Shown here piece after piece: positions 12,003 through 24,725 of a DNA stretch of 64,000 bases. Source of the stretch: Pseudocercospora fijiensis CIRAD86 (taxonomy: Eukaryota > Ascomycota > Dothideomycetes > Mycosphaerellales > Mycosphaerellaceae). Below the pieces are notes generated by a model, which did not search any database, was not told the DNA's origin, and saw only the letters and a list, made by a program, of their open reading frames with translations. Position 1 is the first letter of the stretch; every line of letters starts with the position of its first letter. The stretch spans positions 6,352,550-6,416,549 of the forward strand of contig NW_006921532.1 of assembly GCF_000340215.1 (NCBI RefSeq), read 5' to 3'. A program made the translations under genes and the position numbers.

Positions 12003-15000
12003 ATGCCCCCGTTAAAACCCTTAAATCCGGCGTCCTTAGTATATACTATTCTGTTTATCCGGAAGAGCGTATCTGTAAAGTACCTTCCTAGTTCGGAGGG
12101 CCCGATTTGCGCTATATAGGGTGTTCTAACCTACCGTTATCGTACACGTCTCCGAAGTAGACTGCCCGTACTCTGTCTTTGTTACTAAGGGCCTTAAGGA
12201 ACGTCTACTACGGGTTTAGTAGGAAGGTCTTCGTAAATTAAGATGCGAGTAGAAAATAGCATTTAGCGTATAAGCCGCTCGATTATAGATCCTGCTACTA
12301 GCCTTCGGCGAGTCGAGTAATGTAGCTATCCGTCGAGATCGTGTCTTATACGGTCCGATTTAGCGTTATTTATCGTATAAGCTAGTCGCTAGAGCTCCTC
12401 TAGCGATTATCTAAGGCTATTGCTAGACCGATATTACTCTCGATTAGCGAATAGACTATTTTCATGCTCCGTTCTAATTCTCCTAATCGGCTATCGGTCA
12501 ATGTTTAATAGAAGGACTGTTCGTATCGTATTTGTACCTATAGCTCGTTAAGTTCGCTCTATAGACCTATTAAGTCTATTCGAATATTTTAATAACCGTT
12601 ACTCGAAGTAAAGCTATAAACTAGGAGGAAAATATAGCGGGCTTAGTACTATAAGATGCGCGATACGAAGCTATCGGACGGAGGCTAACTCTAAGAGATG
12701 TCTAGACCGATCGTATACGTTACGGTATATACGCAAATAGACGAGTATAGGCACCCCGTATCCTAATCTAGCTAGAACTCTATCTAATAGTCTTCGATAC
12801 TAAATATATGCTACTAGGTACTAACCCTGCCCCGACTAACGCGTATAAAATTAATCGTAGTTGTAAGTATAGCGTTGCGGAGCTCTAGCTTAATCGCGGA
12901 CTCTACGTCGTTAGACGCAAATGTGTTCGATAAACTAATAAAGAGACATATATCGAAAAGAAGCGCCGAGAACTCGGTCTAGCAATTTCTAATAATCCGT
13001 TAGTAGCAAATAGCACTAGGAGACGCTCTTCTAACGCTAGGAGGCGTACGATACGCGACGTCTACAATCTTTCGTAAGCGATCTACTCTTATAAGCAGAT
13101 TCTAGTAGAGATTTTGCATCTACTCGCGCGTAGTCGTATCTCCGAGCCTTACTAATATATCTCGGACGTTCGTACGTACGGGACTAGTAATAATTGCTAT
13201 AGGACGAGGGCTACGGTAGAGTAACACTATCGCTCTTAGGATACGTAAGGCGTAGGGCGAGTCGAGCTCTAGCTAGTGTATAATAATAGTGCAGTAAGGG
13301 CTATACTATAGGATAGGAGACGTATACGGCTAGCCTACGGCATTAAGTATACGCAGACGACATTCTAGCAAGCGTATATAGGTAATAAAAGCATCGGTAG
13401 ACGTAATAACTATAACCGTAGATAAACAACGACTAGGTTAGTAACAAGGGATTCTAGGGTTTAACGTAGTAATGCTATATAAGAAGATCGGACTAAGTAC
13501 GCTATCGTGCGCTAGTCTAACGGCTAGTATAGGGACGTATGTTTTTAGCGACATATTGCTGCGCCTAGTATATATAACTTAGACCAGTCCTAAGTCTTAT
13601 TAGAAGATCCGATTTCCGAGGCGATTTAAAGCTAGTAAAGTCTATAGAATACTACTAAGGGTAGTGCTGTCTATATTATACCGCAAGCTTCTCGACTCTA
13701 TACGAACGCTAATATAGTTAGTGCTAAGCAGATGCCGGAGTAGCATTTCAAACTCCTCGTTAGCGAGCTTGTCTATCGTAGTAGGATCGATTGCGCGCTA
13801 GTAATAACTAAGTAACGAGATAAAAAGGCGTCGAACCGATATCTATAGGAAATTAATACGATTCTCGTAGGTATATCAAGTAGGATCGTCTTAAAAGAGA
13901 GCTATACGCCGTAGCGGGAACGCGTAAAACACTTACTAAGTCTAGTCCGGGCTTTTTAAAGATATATTAACAATGCGAAGTAAGGATGCCTACCCGAAGG
14001 TATTACTCTATTTAGGCTCGCGTATGCTTAGATAGCGAGATGTCCTTCTAATTCGGACGGTTCTATGCTCGTTCCTACGCTAGGTTTGAGCTTAAAGACA
14101 ATTATAGGGGCCCTATTACTAATCCGCTACAATATCTAGAAGCTTCGATAAAGTGTTATTTATATAGTCTTCTCGGAGGGGTACAGTGCGAGACCGCCGA
14201 CGATCTAGCGTTACAAGAGATCTAGAACAACGTTATATATAGGGCAGACCGTACGAGAGCTAGGAAGTAACGTTTAGTACCTAGACCGGGCGGTTAACGA
14301 ATAACCGAACCGGGTATAGGTAGCGTAATCGTTTGTCCGGCCGGTTTTAGCCTCCTCTTAGCCTACGACATACTCTAGGCTAGAGGAAAACTAGGGCTAA
14401 TAGCCTACGCTTTCTATTCGATCGGACGTAGTAAGGAGCCCTAGAGATAGCAAAGGATAATACTAACTGTCCTAGACTCTTAGCTAATCTATTCTATCGA
14501 CCGCTAGAAGTTAGCCGCTTATCCCTTTTACTGTTCTTATTAAGCTTATCGAAGACGCCTAGAGAGTATATTTATAACGGGCGTCTCGAATATCGGTAGC
14601 GTATAGGTAGAGAATACTAACTCCGGGAGTAGAAGGGTCTAGTAAAGCTATTAAACGCTGCTTTTAGCTACGTCGCGACGGTCTAGTATATAGCGAGTTA
14701 ATCTTAACTTCTTAGGGGCTCGTATATCTTAAAATACCGCCCCTAGTATCGATCTCGCCCCTCTACGGCATTGTACTAAGCTTAATCCCGTCGCTATAGA
14801 ATAAAAAGGAAGTACAGTCGTCGAGAAAGCACTCTCGTCCCCCAATTCTCTATTTGTCTAGTAACCTCTATATCCGATTATAGGCGGTAGGAAATTACCT
14901 ACTACTATCCCTATCGACTAAAAGGAACCGTCGACTACGTTCGACCCTCTATAACGAAATATACGTAGTAACGGTCCTCTACGGCAATTCGACCTATTCT

Positions 15001-15576
15001 CTGTTCCTATTAGCTCTCGCGACACTAAGATCCGTAATAGCGACCGCTATAATACTAGAATTATAGCGCATCGGCAGCATTCTGTCGTAGCTACTCCGTA
15101 GTCTAATTATCTACTACTTCTTCTACCCTATCGAGAGTAAGTAGGGATAGTCGGTGTTAGCGAATTACGGTCTAGCTCCCTTAGAGTTGTCCGCTATAAT
15201 AGGTAGTTGCGAGTCTTATAACTTACTTCTTATAGCGAGCGGCGAATAGGTTGCTAGACTATTAAACAAGACTAGTATAGGAAGCGCTATCGTCTAATCT
15301 TCTAGTAGCCTTATCTCCCTAAGTCGAGGTATCTATTATCTACTTAGCGCTTTAGTATCGCAAGAATAGGCAATCTGCGGTATACTCTTCTTCGCCGTCG
15401 CGGTCGTTATATACGTTCGGTAGGTCCTAGCTATACCCGTTGCTATTGTTAAAATGCTGCTATATCTAATCTTCGGGTCTATAAACACGATTATTACGGA
15501 TTTAACTACCTCTAATATATATGTAGGCTCTTGCGGTTCTTCTTCTAACTGCCGAATATACTATAGTCGAGACTAA
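12003..15576 (+). pseudogene. RIP-damaged long ORF, unknown protein with hydrophobic C-terminal half
   Basis: From about 12120 to the TAA at 15574-15576 one plus-strand frame (about 1,150 codons) reads coherently, broken only by TAG and TAA. An ATG at 12003 is in a different frame and may belong to a first exon or precede an indel. The N-terminal part includes TVIVHVSEVDCPYSVFVTKG. The middle is rich in Arg and Asn (about 12930-13430). The C-terminal half has several hydrophobic segments, such as YSLFLLALATLRSVIATAII and a double segment around 15370-15490 (ICGILFFAVAVVIYV, then AIPVAIVKMLLYLIFG), which look like membrane helices. I recognise no family. It could be a host gene copy or part of an undescribed element. 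Confidence 0.45.
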
Positions 15577-15825
15577 TTTCGTTAGGTAATTCGGAAATCC
15601 TAGTATTGTAATCTCGACCTATACTAACGATTCTCGAATAGTATAGATAGTTAAGAAGAAAGTTCGGATAGGCATAGAATCTTTAATTATTCGAGGAGAG
15701 CGGCTTGTAGTAGGAGTCTATAGTTTTAATAGATTAGTATTTTCGCCGTTATAACGTATGTAAAGAGGCTTTCGTATAATGCCGCTGTTAACGCCCGTTA
15801 GTAGTTGATTAAATCTATATCGCTT

Positions 15826-16010
15826 TAGATAAACAGGCTATTTTGCTTAGTCAGATTTAATTAAACAAGGCCTTATATATTATCGTAGGCCTGTTTATTA
15901 AAATCGCGCAATTTCGTTAAGGTCTAGGTGTTGTTTAGTTATAGAAGGTCCGTATGCTATACAAGTAATTGCTTATAGAAGGTCCGTATACTGTATAAAA
16001 ACAAGGATAT
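15826..16010. repeat. Inverted repeat (AAACAGGC/GCCTGTTT) and a 34-bp-period direct repeat
   Basis: ATAAACAGGC near 15829 pairs with GCCTGTTTATT near 15889. A second feature follows: TTATAGAAGGTCCGTAT occurs at 15939 and again at 15973. The rest of 15577-16450 shows no gene. Confidence 0.6.
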
Positions 16011-16559
16011 TCTTAGAGCTAGCAAGCTTGCTTATAAGGTCTAGCGAAGAGTGCGAAATTTTTAGCTCTAGGCTGTTACTTTGTCGCGCGCCGCCGTAAA
16101 TTGTCGCCGCTTTGATTTCTGCGCCGAGCGTCGTCGTTATATCCCTAGGAGCCTAGAATAGAAGTTACGCCGGTATGCCGCATAGCCGTACGTAATACAC
16201 AGCGTTTAACTAGTAAATTCCTTAAAACTTGCCGACTTTCGATGCTAATATCTGAGGCAATATTAGTCGTATATTAATAGGATATTAAATATAGACAGTC
16301 AATATACTAGGAAAATAGATAAAATTAGAAAGGTCGCCCTATTTGCTTAAATATATTTTAAAATTAGTATAGAAAACTAGTACTATTATTACAAAATATA
16401 AAGCTCTAATATAACAGAGTATACTATATACAATAATCTGAAATTAGTATATATAGATAGATAGATATTTCATTTGCCTATTGTAGTGCCTTTCGGCCTA
16501 TGCAGGTCTGTTTCTATATATTGTTTTAGGTAGGAAACTAACTTAGTTGGTAAAAACCT

Positions 16560-19500
16560 CCCTCCTGTCCTATTTATAAGTATTGATCTTCCTCGTTTCC
16601 TTGTTTTCCTTCCTCTAGGGTGTACTAGTGTTATAGTTGTTACCCTCTAACTACCTTGCCTACTACCCTGCCCTTCTTTCCCCCTCTTCTTCCCTCCTTC
16701 TTATCTACTCTTTAGTTTCCCTTACTAGTGCGAATTGTTGTACAAATCCCTATTTAATGATCTACTTTACTATCCTCTTTAGGTCTTCTTTGCTCTAGAT
16801 TAGCTTATCGTATTCCCTTTCTATTGCTTTTAGTCTCTAATTACTTCTGCCTTCTAACTATTAAGGGCAGACTAGCAGTATATACTTAGGGTTCTAAGAT
16901 TAGTAGCTATATTAGCAAGCCCTACTTTCAATTCCTAGGACGTTTCTTCTAAACAGGTAAGATCTGAATCTAATGTGTTTAGATCTAATTTAGATAGCTA
17001 GGCTTGCCTCGGCCCTGTTTAGGTCCTTATAGAGCTAGTAGTTATATTAACCAAATTTGATTAGTGCCTTTAGGGTTCCTAGTCTAACTTGTGTTTTGTT
17101 CTATTCCTGCTCCTATAGGTGTCTAGCAATTGATTCTACTAGGCTTTGTTTCTCTCTCTTTAGTTTATCTTCCTTTGGCCTTATATTTAGTCCCTAAAGC
17201 TCTTTCTCTAGCATTTCTCTTGTTAAGACTCTATAGTGCTCTAGGTCTTTGACTTTCTAGGGAGTCATTTATAGTCTGTCTCGCCTCCTAGTCCTAATAT
17301 ACTAGGCTTTTATCTTGTCTAGTGCCTTTTAGATAGTCTGTTAGGCTAGGTATTCTATTGTCTTTGCTATATATTAGTGTCTTAGTCCCTTGAAGTATTG
17401 TTTAACTAGTGGGATCCCTAATTCTATTTCTACTACCCTTATAGGTATAGTTTTATATACTCCTAGGATTTTCTTTAGGCCTTAGGTTTAGGACCTACTA
17501 ACTAGTTACTCGATCCTCTTTAGTGTTTTCTCCTAGGCTGTCTATATCTGTACTCTATATAGCATTGCTAGCTTGACAATTGCTTTGTATATAACTTTGG
17601 CTTTCTCGAATATAGCCCCCTATATAGAGGCTGTAAGCCTATTAATGGATTGTATATTGGCATCTGCCCTCTGCTTTACCTTCTTTACTTATAGTCCCTA
17701 ATTTAGTTTTAGGTCTAGCTAGAGCCCTAGTACCCTAAGCTCTGCTAATAGTTGGGTTTCAAAGCCTTAGATAGTAATTGATTGCTTTATATTGTAGGTT
17801 GATTTAGCCTTACTAAAGTGGATAAGCTAGTATTTTTCTAGGGCGAATTTTGCTCTATGTCTCTTTGCCTATTTTTTACACTCCTAGTGCTTCTCTTCTA
17901 GGATCTTGCAGTTGGTTTCTATTGTCTTAGACTAGGCTAGGATGTTTGTATTATCTATAAACCCTAATACTAATATGTTTCTTAATTCTAGGAGTAGGAG
18001 TAGGTCTGCTATAAAGATAAGGAAAAGGATTAGGGAGAGTATTAATCCTTAGGGGATTCCCTTTTCAGTTAGTATTAGGTCTGATTTGAATTTGCCTAGA
18101 ATAAGCTATATTAACCTTTCCTATAGGAAGGACTAGATAAATTAGACTATCCAGTTTAGTATAGCCTTCTGTTTAAGTATATATAGGAGCCTTTTATAGG
18201 AGACATTATTAAAGGCTCCTAAGATATTAAGGGAGAGGAGGGTTACTACCTAGTTTTAACTATAGTGCTAGATATGCTTAATCTGTTCTATAATTAGTTC
18301 TATAGCTGTTAGTGTTAACCTCTTCTTTCTTCCTCCTATCTAGCCTTTAGGAAGGATATTCCTTTCCTCGGCAAAGGTTATTAGCCTTTTAGCGACAATT
18401 TTTTCTAGTACCTTACCTATTATATTAAGTAGGGCTATTAGTCTATAGGCCTTGAGCTGCGTATAGTCTTCCTTCTAGGGCTTCCTTAGCACTACTGTTA
18501 GGGACTTCCTAAATGGTCTTAGGTAGTGTCCTAGTACTAGGCTTTATAAAAAGATATTAGCTAGTGCTAGGGCTAGCCCCTTCCTATATGCTTTTAGAAG
18601 TTTGTTATAGATCTTGTCTTCTCCTAGTGCCTTATTGCCTGGAATTTTCTTTAGGATCCTTTTAATAGTTTCGGGTTTGACCTAGGTGTCTCTTAGTGTA
18701 CCTAGTAGTAGAGTCTCTTATTCTTTCTCCTTTATATCTAATAGGTCTGCTTATACTTTTCTATAGAAGAAGTATTAGCCTAGGGCTCTTGCTTTCCCTT
18801 CTATTATAGTCTGCATTTGTCCTTGTTAGTCTATAATGTCCGGGAATTGTAGTAGTATATCTTTGTCCTATTTAGGTCTCCTTACCTATTTAGCTATCCT
18901 CTATATCTCCTCTAGTTTCTTTATAATTATTCCTATTATAGATCTCTATTCTTGTATCTTATCCTTCTTAATCTAGATCTTCTTTTCCTAGCAGGCTTTG
19001 TTATAGTTGTCCTATACTTCCTAGGTGTAGGTTTATATCTACTGCCTCCTAGCCTTCCTTGCTACTTTAACCTTCCTTATACACTTACTAGTCTAGTATA
19101 GTTGCTAGTACAGTAAATGTTTCTTTGCTAGGGTATGCTTTCTAGCTACCTGTTTTAGGATTCCTATTAGTTCTTCTACTGCCTTATTAATGTCCTCTAG
19201 CCTTAGGAGGTGCTTTATTAAGAGTTCCTCTAGTTTTAGGTCCCTTTCTAGTTCCTCCTTAATCCTATCCTATTAGGCACCTTTCTAGTTGAGCTTCTCC
19301 TCTAGTTCCCTTTCCTAATTAGCTTAGACATTTAGCTCAATCTGTACTAGGAAGTAGTCTAATAATTCTTTTAGCTCCTAGTTGACCCTATATCTTATAA
19401 TCCTGTTCCTAATCTAATATAATGCAAAGTATAGGTCTAGTATACTACTGCTTCCTCTTGCCTCCTAAGTAATTAGTCCCTTTAGGGTAACAATTTCCAT

Positions 19501-20040
19501 TCCTTTCCTCTCTAATATATTAATTAGTCTTCCTACTAGGAAGTAGTAAGCTAGGGTAAAGTCTAAGCCCTAGAGGGGGTAGTAGAGGTTAAAATCCCTA
19601 AGTAGGATTTAGTAGGTATTCCCCTAGATAACTCTAGGTAGTCTTTCTAGGGTTTTTAGTTAGGTACTGCTTCTTGAGTCTAGTAGTAGGTTGTATATAC
19701 AGTAGACTTAGAGTATACCTTAGGATGTCTCTACTTAAACTAATGTTAGGTCCCTATCCTCCTATAGTATAGCCTGCTAGGTTTCTATATCTATCTCCTT
19801 GCTAATATAGATGCATGTCCTTAGGGCTCCCTAGTTGTAGATAATTAGGTAGTATCTTGGGTCTTTGACTGTTGCTAGTCTCTTTATATATAGGTTGAGC
19901 TAGGGCTCTTAGATTGCAATAATGTAATGTTCTTTTAGGTTTAGTACTTAAAGGAAGCTCCTCTATATCTTGTCTTTGCTTTTGTTAACATTGTACTATA
20001 TAATGTTTAGTAATGTTGCACTATTTATTAGGTTTTATCT
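16560..20040 (-). pseudogene. LINE ORF2: endonuclease and reverse transcriptase, RIP-damaged
   Basis: ORF2 nicks target DNA and reverse-transcribes the element RNA at the nick. The frame begins near 20040 (IQYNVNKSKDK, the usual endonuclease start). The catalytic loop is at about 19575-19603 and reads RDFNLYY where GDFNLHH is expected; G to R and H to Y are the losses. Further on, the SDHFP-like motif reads LLDYFLV. In reverse transcriptase, a GIPQG-like motif lies near 18055 (Gln now TAG). The active-site F(I/V)DD reads FIDN at 17941-17970, the second Asp lost through G to A. Downstream the peptides AKRHRAKFALEKY and LIHFSKAK are typical of fungal LINEs. Many TAG stops replace Trp and Gln, so the copy is dead. 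Confidence 0.88.
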
Positions 20041-20089
20041 ATATTATTTCCCTATAAGTTTTCCTTTAGTCTTCCCTTACTTTAGACTA

Positions 20090-21330
20090 ATATTTAACTA
20101 AGCTTTGTCTGCCCTACTTCCTTTCCTACAATGTTAAGGTATCTTAGTCTCCCTAGTTGCTAGTGACTCTCTTGTGCTAGTAAGGCCCTAAATGTAAACC
20201 TATTATCTTGTCTAAACCTCTTTTATAGCACTTAGCTAGGTTGCTTCTACATCTAGCTGCCCTAGCTTATTGTATATCTTTTTAGTATATTAATTCTAGC
20301 TTCCTTTACCTTCCTAGCTACCTGTATTCTTACTAGGCATTCCTTCGCCTAAGAGGGGTGTCTTTTAGTATAGTATATATATCTTGCCTCTCCCTTATAT
20401 ACTTTGTATTCTTTGACCTAGTAATCCCCTATATAATAGGAGCAGGTATTGGTTGTCTTTATACACTTAGCTACTAAGTGTCTATAGTATTAACATTTGA
20501 AGTACTATATTATCCTATAGTTGCTTCTATATATCTCTATTTCTAATCTTTTAAAGTCCTAGAACAACCCCTAGTCTAGCACTATATTAGCTTATTCTAC
20601 ACTCCCTACCTAGATAATTAGGGAAGACTGCTTCTTAGTCTCTTCAATTTTCCTTTTAATCTATGCTACTTTTGTAATCTTTAGGCCTAGGCATATAGCT
20701 TAGTTTTGTCTCTATAGGCTCTTAATATCCTGTTTTTCCTTAAAGCTTCTTATTATGCTATAGGCTATAATTATAAATTGCTATTAGGAGACCTTTGCTG
20801 TTTTCCCTATTTTAGTTGTCTATTCTTTTTGTATTTCTAGCTTCTTTTTGTCCTGCTCTTGTACTATAAACAGCTTGATTATCCCTTTACCTTCGTTCCT
20901 AGCCCTAATTACTTCTTTAACTACAATTCTTTCTACAATCTCTTTCCCTATAAGTCCTTAGATTTCCTTTTGCTCCTATAGGTCCGTAATATAGACTCTA
21001 ACTACTGTCCTCGGGGGTTTTAGCGCCTCCTAACTAGCTACTGCTGCCTAGGTGCGGTAGTTTAGGCTTGTCTCCTATTGTTTCTTCGTAATCTTTGCTA
21101 CGACTGTATTAGCTACCTTTGTAATTACGTAGCTTGCCTAGTTGTAGATTGCTTTCAGTCCTCTAAGGAGTTCTGAGATTATTATCCTATATGCCCTCTT
21201 AGGGGTTCTTCTATCTTCCGCCTTTAGCACCTCCTCTACCCTAGTATATAGTGCTTTCTATTCGTCCTCCCTTCCTTCTTAATTGTCTTCCCTTCGTCTC
21301 TGATTGTTCGCTGCTATTCTTTTTATCGCC
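20090..21330 (-). pseudogene. LINE ORF1: gag-like RNA-binding protein, RIP-damaged
   Basis: In this class ORF1 binds element RNA. The minus-strand frame begins near 21330 with a basic, Gln/Arg-rich stretch and then TRVEEVLKAEDRRTPKRAYR and LLRGLKAIYN. It continues with helical, Lys/Glu-rich sequence. Near its C-terminus (about 20480-20530) is a remnant CCHC zinc knuckle: FKC, YRHLVAKC, then CSYYIGDY, with the expected Cys and His partly turned to Tyr. CpG is more frequent here than in ORF2. The start codon could not be fixed. Confidence 0.7.
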
Positions 21331-21710
21331 GTCACACTTCCCTAATCAGTATATATAGTATATTGTATCTAAGATCTATCTTATAACTATAAATAGACTA
21401 CTAACTACTACTATTTTAATACTTAAGTTATAAAATTTAGTAGAAAATTTAGTAGGGCTTATATTACGATACTTGTTTAGTAGAAGGATATATATTTCTA
21501 TTATATATTTTAGACTTAGTATATATATATATATAATATAGTAGTTAAAACTTTATCTTTATCTATATTATAGGCTATTTTAGTAACCTTTTAGTATTTC
21601 CTATAGAAATTTCTTTTACCTAAAGCGTTAAAGAGCTATTTAAATTCTAAGATTTTAGAAATCTGTCTAGTATATACGGTTATATAGTATATCGGCCTAA
21701 CTTCTTAACG

Positions 21711-22166
21711 TAGTCTATAATAAATCTAAGTAATCGGATAATCGAATAGTCGGGTAATCGGATATTTACTAAGGCTTTAGCCTTACTGCTATTTGTAGAC
21801 AGCTATACTATATCTTAATATAGGTATCTATATTTATTTATAGAATTATACTAGCCTAGCTTCTACTTAGGCGACGGAGAGCTATCTTAGCGACTATAGC
21901 GTTTCTAGGTATCTAGCGTTTCTAGGTATCTAGCGTTTCTAGGTATTTAGCTTATTTCTAAGTATCGAGCTATTTAGCGAGAATCTCCCGAGGCTAGAAA
22001 TACGTACTATCTAAAACTAGACATTAATAGCGAGATTCTTTATACTAGATATCTTTATTAAACATCCGATTACTCGATTGCTTAGTCTTAGTTACTCGAT
22101 TACTTAATTTTAATTGCTCGATTACTTAGTCTCGATTACTCGACTGCTTAGATTTGTTATAGACTG
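21711..22166. mobile_element. 456-bp inverted-repeat element with subterminal ATCG repeats
   Basis: The left end TAGTCTATAATAAATCTAAG is the inverted complement, apart from transitions, of the right end CTTAGATTTGTTATAGACTG. Just inside both ends are several copies of a (T)AATCG(G/A) motif, in one orientation at 21730-21770 and in the opposite one at 22065-22150. There is no ORF. This looks like a MITE. No clean target duplication was found, so the exact ends may be off by a few bases. Confidence 0.6.
21898..21955 (+). repeat. 17-bp tandem repeat, three copies
   Basis: The unit GCGTTTCTAGGTATCTA is repeated three times, the last with one transition. Confidence 0.85.
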
Positions 22167-23500
22167 TGTTTAGGCTACGACCTATCGTAGTGTTAGGTAA
22201 GTAAAGATATTTTTTTGTTTCTACTAGTTAGAGGCTAGGCTAGATTTTATTAAAGAGCGTCCTTGTAATATTTAAATCTTTTAAACTTCTAGCTTCTAGA
22301 GACTAGGATAGAATTATTAATATTATTTTATACTCGCTTTAATTATCTTCTATAACTCTTACTATAAGCTCCTTAAGTTATTCTAACTTCTAAGACTTCT
22401 AAGTATCTTCCGCTTTACTAGAGTTAAGTAATTATCTATAGATAATACAATTGTCTAGATAAGCCTCTTTTTAAATATTATTATCCTCTTTTAAATAAGG
22501 ACTTTAAGACCTACTATAGCAAGCCCGGAAGCCGGCGAAGCCTAATCCTACTTATAAACGGAGCTCTATATATACTAAGAGGCTAATATAGATTTTTACT
22601 ACTTTTATATTATACTTTGCTTTAGACTGCTATTACTTCCTATTATTCTTCGACTATTATAGTTTATATAGATTGCCTATAGGGTACGAAACTACTAATA
22701 GGTTGCTCTGAGTCTAAGTCGAATAGGAGACTAGATTGTTACTTAAATAGCGAACTAAGTTATCGCTTAAATAGTAGGCTAGAATGCTACTAGTAGTCTA
22801 GTACTGTCCTACTAGATAAGATCTTTAATCTACGATTCTATTTATTGCAACGTATATAATAATCGCGAGCAATTCTACTAATTTTATCGGAAAGAAAATT
22901 ATATAGTATAGTATTTTTAACCTAGACGCAAATAGCAGTATCTATATATAAGAAGCCGCCTAAAGCGGTTCTTTCCGTAGTCTATATATATCTAGTAAAA
23001 TCTGCCTAAAACTTAAACTTAGCTAACTTTTAGTCTCTTTTTAAAGGGCCTAGACTAACTTTAGGGCTTATAAAAGGCTTACTATCTACCCTACGATTTT
23101 ATACAACTTCGAGTACCTAATAAAATATATATAAGATATAGCGTTTTCTTTTACGGGTAGTATAGTATAGCCTTTATAATACACAGCTAGGGTTTTCTTT
23201 CTATAAGCTAATTAGCCTACTTATTATATAGATTTTGTTGCGGTTAAAGAAATAGAAATAAATAACCTTTTAAGAAATCCGAAAACTTTCTAAAAAAAAC
23301 GAGAATCTACCTAAAACTTCGAACGCCTTAGATTTTCTATTAAATAAGCCGGCCGTACCCTAGTAGGTCTCCGTACTAGTAAGGGCCCTAAATTTAATCT
23401 AGGCCCCTTTTAAGTTTACTAGATTAGTATATAGCTAAAAGTTTAGGTATTTAAGATAGAAAAGGGATATAGTAGGTTATAATCTAGCCTTCGGTCCGCT

Positions 23501-23530
23501 TCGGCGCTTCGGCGCTTCGGCGCTTCCTAC
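23501..23530 (+). repeat. 8-bp tandem repeat CTTCGGCG
   Basis: Three and a half copies in tandem. This is a GC-rich island in AT-rich sequence. Confidence 0.85.
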
Positions 23531-23640
23531 GAGCTAACTTATATATTAGTTAATCTCCTATCCCTCGGCGCCTTCCGGAAGTAGTAGCTTTGCCTACTAC
23601 TATAGACGGCCGAAAGCCTATTAGTTGCTATAATAAAAAT

Positions 23641-24000
23641 TAATATTATAAAAAGTAACGCTGCTTCTAACCCTAGGTTAGAAGTAGCTTATATAACTTT
23701 ATCGTACTATAATCCCCCTACTTCTTTACTTTAGGGAAGTAAAGAAGTCCTCTCGACTTAGGTATCCTTATCCCGCTACTAGCGTAGTATACTTCTACTC
23801 GCGGTATAATAGAAGTGCTAGCAATCTTTCCTAAACGGGCTTAGTTTTCTCTTAGCTTTTACGCCGTAACTACTACGCTATATCGCCGTCGGCGATCCCT
23901 CGGAAGCGTAAAGCCGGGCTTATAACTATTATAAAAAGCGACGCCGCTTCTAACCCTTAGTTAGAAGTAGCTTATATAACTTTATCGTGCTATAACTAAG
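23641..24000 (+). repeat. Two direct repeats, each with an inner hairpin
   Basis: About 75 bp starting near 23645 recurs near 23930, differing by transitions. Each copy holds a near-perfect hairpin, GCTTCTAACC against GGTTAGAAG, followed by the same TAGCTTATATAACTTTATCG tail. The copies could be remnants of a small structured repeat family. Confidence 0.7.
23721..23747 (+). repeat. Perfect 11-bp inverted repeat (hairpin)
   Basis: CTTCTTTACTT at 23721-23731 and its complement AAGTAAAGAAG at 23737-23747 are separated by TAGGG. The position is between the two direct repeats. Confidence 0.85.
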
Positions 24001-24442
24001 AACTCCGGTAGAGGCTTAGCGAGAACCTATATATAATACCGCTATTCTATACTAAAATCTACTCTTCCGTACTCTTCTAAGGTTCGTAGACTCCTCTAAT
24101 ATATTCTTAAAAGCGTATTACTAATAAAATAGTAGTATAGGCTCTACTACCTTCTTTAACGTAGAGTTATTTAGCTCTTCTTCTAATTGTAGTGCTAGCT
24201 TACCTATAGTCGATCGAGTCGGTCGTAGACCTATATTAGCGGCAATTTAGCGCTAGAATACTAGAAATTAATAGAAATACGCGTACGAGGCTTTAATATA
24301 CGATTATATATAATTTAACGATAGTAAGTAGAAAGAAATAGCGATTCTATATATAATTACCTCTATATTGTCCCCTACTAATCTATAGTAAGAGAAGGCG
24401 GCTCTACGGACCGTACTAATAGGCTTTCGGCCGGCTATAGTA

Positions 24443-24446
24443 CTAG
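24443..24446 (+). repeat. Target-site duplication of family A, left (CTAG)
   Basis: CTAG also follows the 3' LTR at 36732-36735. If the duplication is really five bases it would be ACTAG, overlapping the terminal A of the LTR. Confidence 0.6.
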
Positions 24447-24725
24447 TATTGGCTGGTAACCGGCCCTACACCTATAGGGCAGTTTTAAGCCTACATAAGA
24501 GGCCTCCTTCTGCATTGTAGATAGAGCATTAACCTCGTACAGTACATTGTTTATGTTACACTTCTATAATGCCTATATTGCAGGGCTCTAGTTATTAGCC
24601 TAAGCGACAGTCTCGTTATCCTATCTTACTAAATATAGCTGCCTATATTGCTATAGGTTATGTTACCCTCGGTAGCCTATACTATTGCTACGAGTGGTAG
24701 TAGTAGTATTGGTTTCCGTCCTTTA
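24447..24725 (+). repeat. 5' LTR of family A
   Basis: 279 bp, starting TATTGGC and ending CCTTTA. It is followed by TTAGAGCCG, a possible primer-binding site in which TGG has become TAG. The matching tRNA cannot be named from this. Confidence 0.95.

Larger units (their letters stand above)
16450..21330 (-). mobile_element. LINE-type (non-LTR) retrotransposon, Tad1/I-like
   Basis: The minus strand carries two frames in the usual LINE order: a nucleic-acid-binding ORF1, then an ORF2 with an APE-type endonuclease followed by reverse transcriptase. The 3' end, near 16450, runs into short TATC-type repeats (ATATCTATCTATCTATATAT on the minus strand), a common LINE tail. Length is about 4.9 kb and the 5' end is approximate. 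No target duplication could be defined. CpG is almost absent in ORF2, unlike the flanking elements, which are rich in CpG. Confidence 0.88.
21340..24446. other. AT-rich intergenic block, no gene
   Basis: No coherent frame on either strand. The block holds a 456-bp inverted-repeat element, short tandem repeats and hairpins, which are listed separately. The left flank of the family-A insertion (CTAG at 24443-24446) closes it. Confidence 0.6.
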
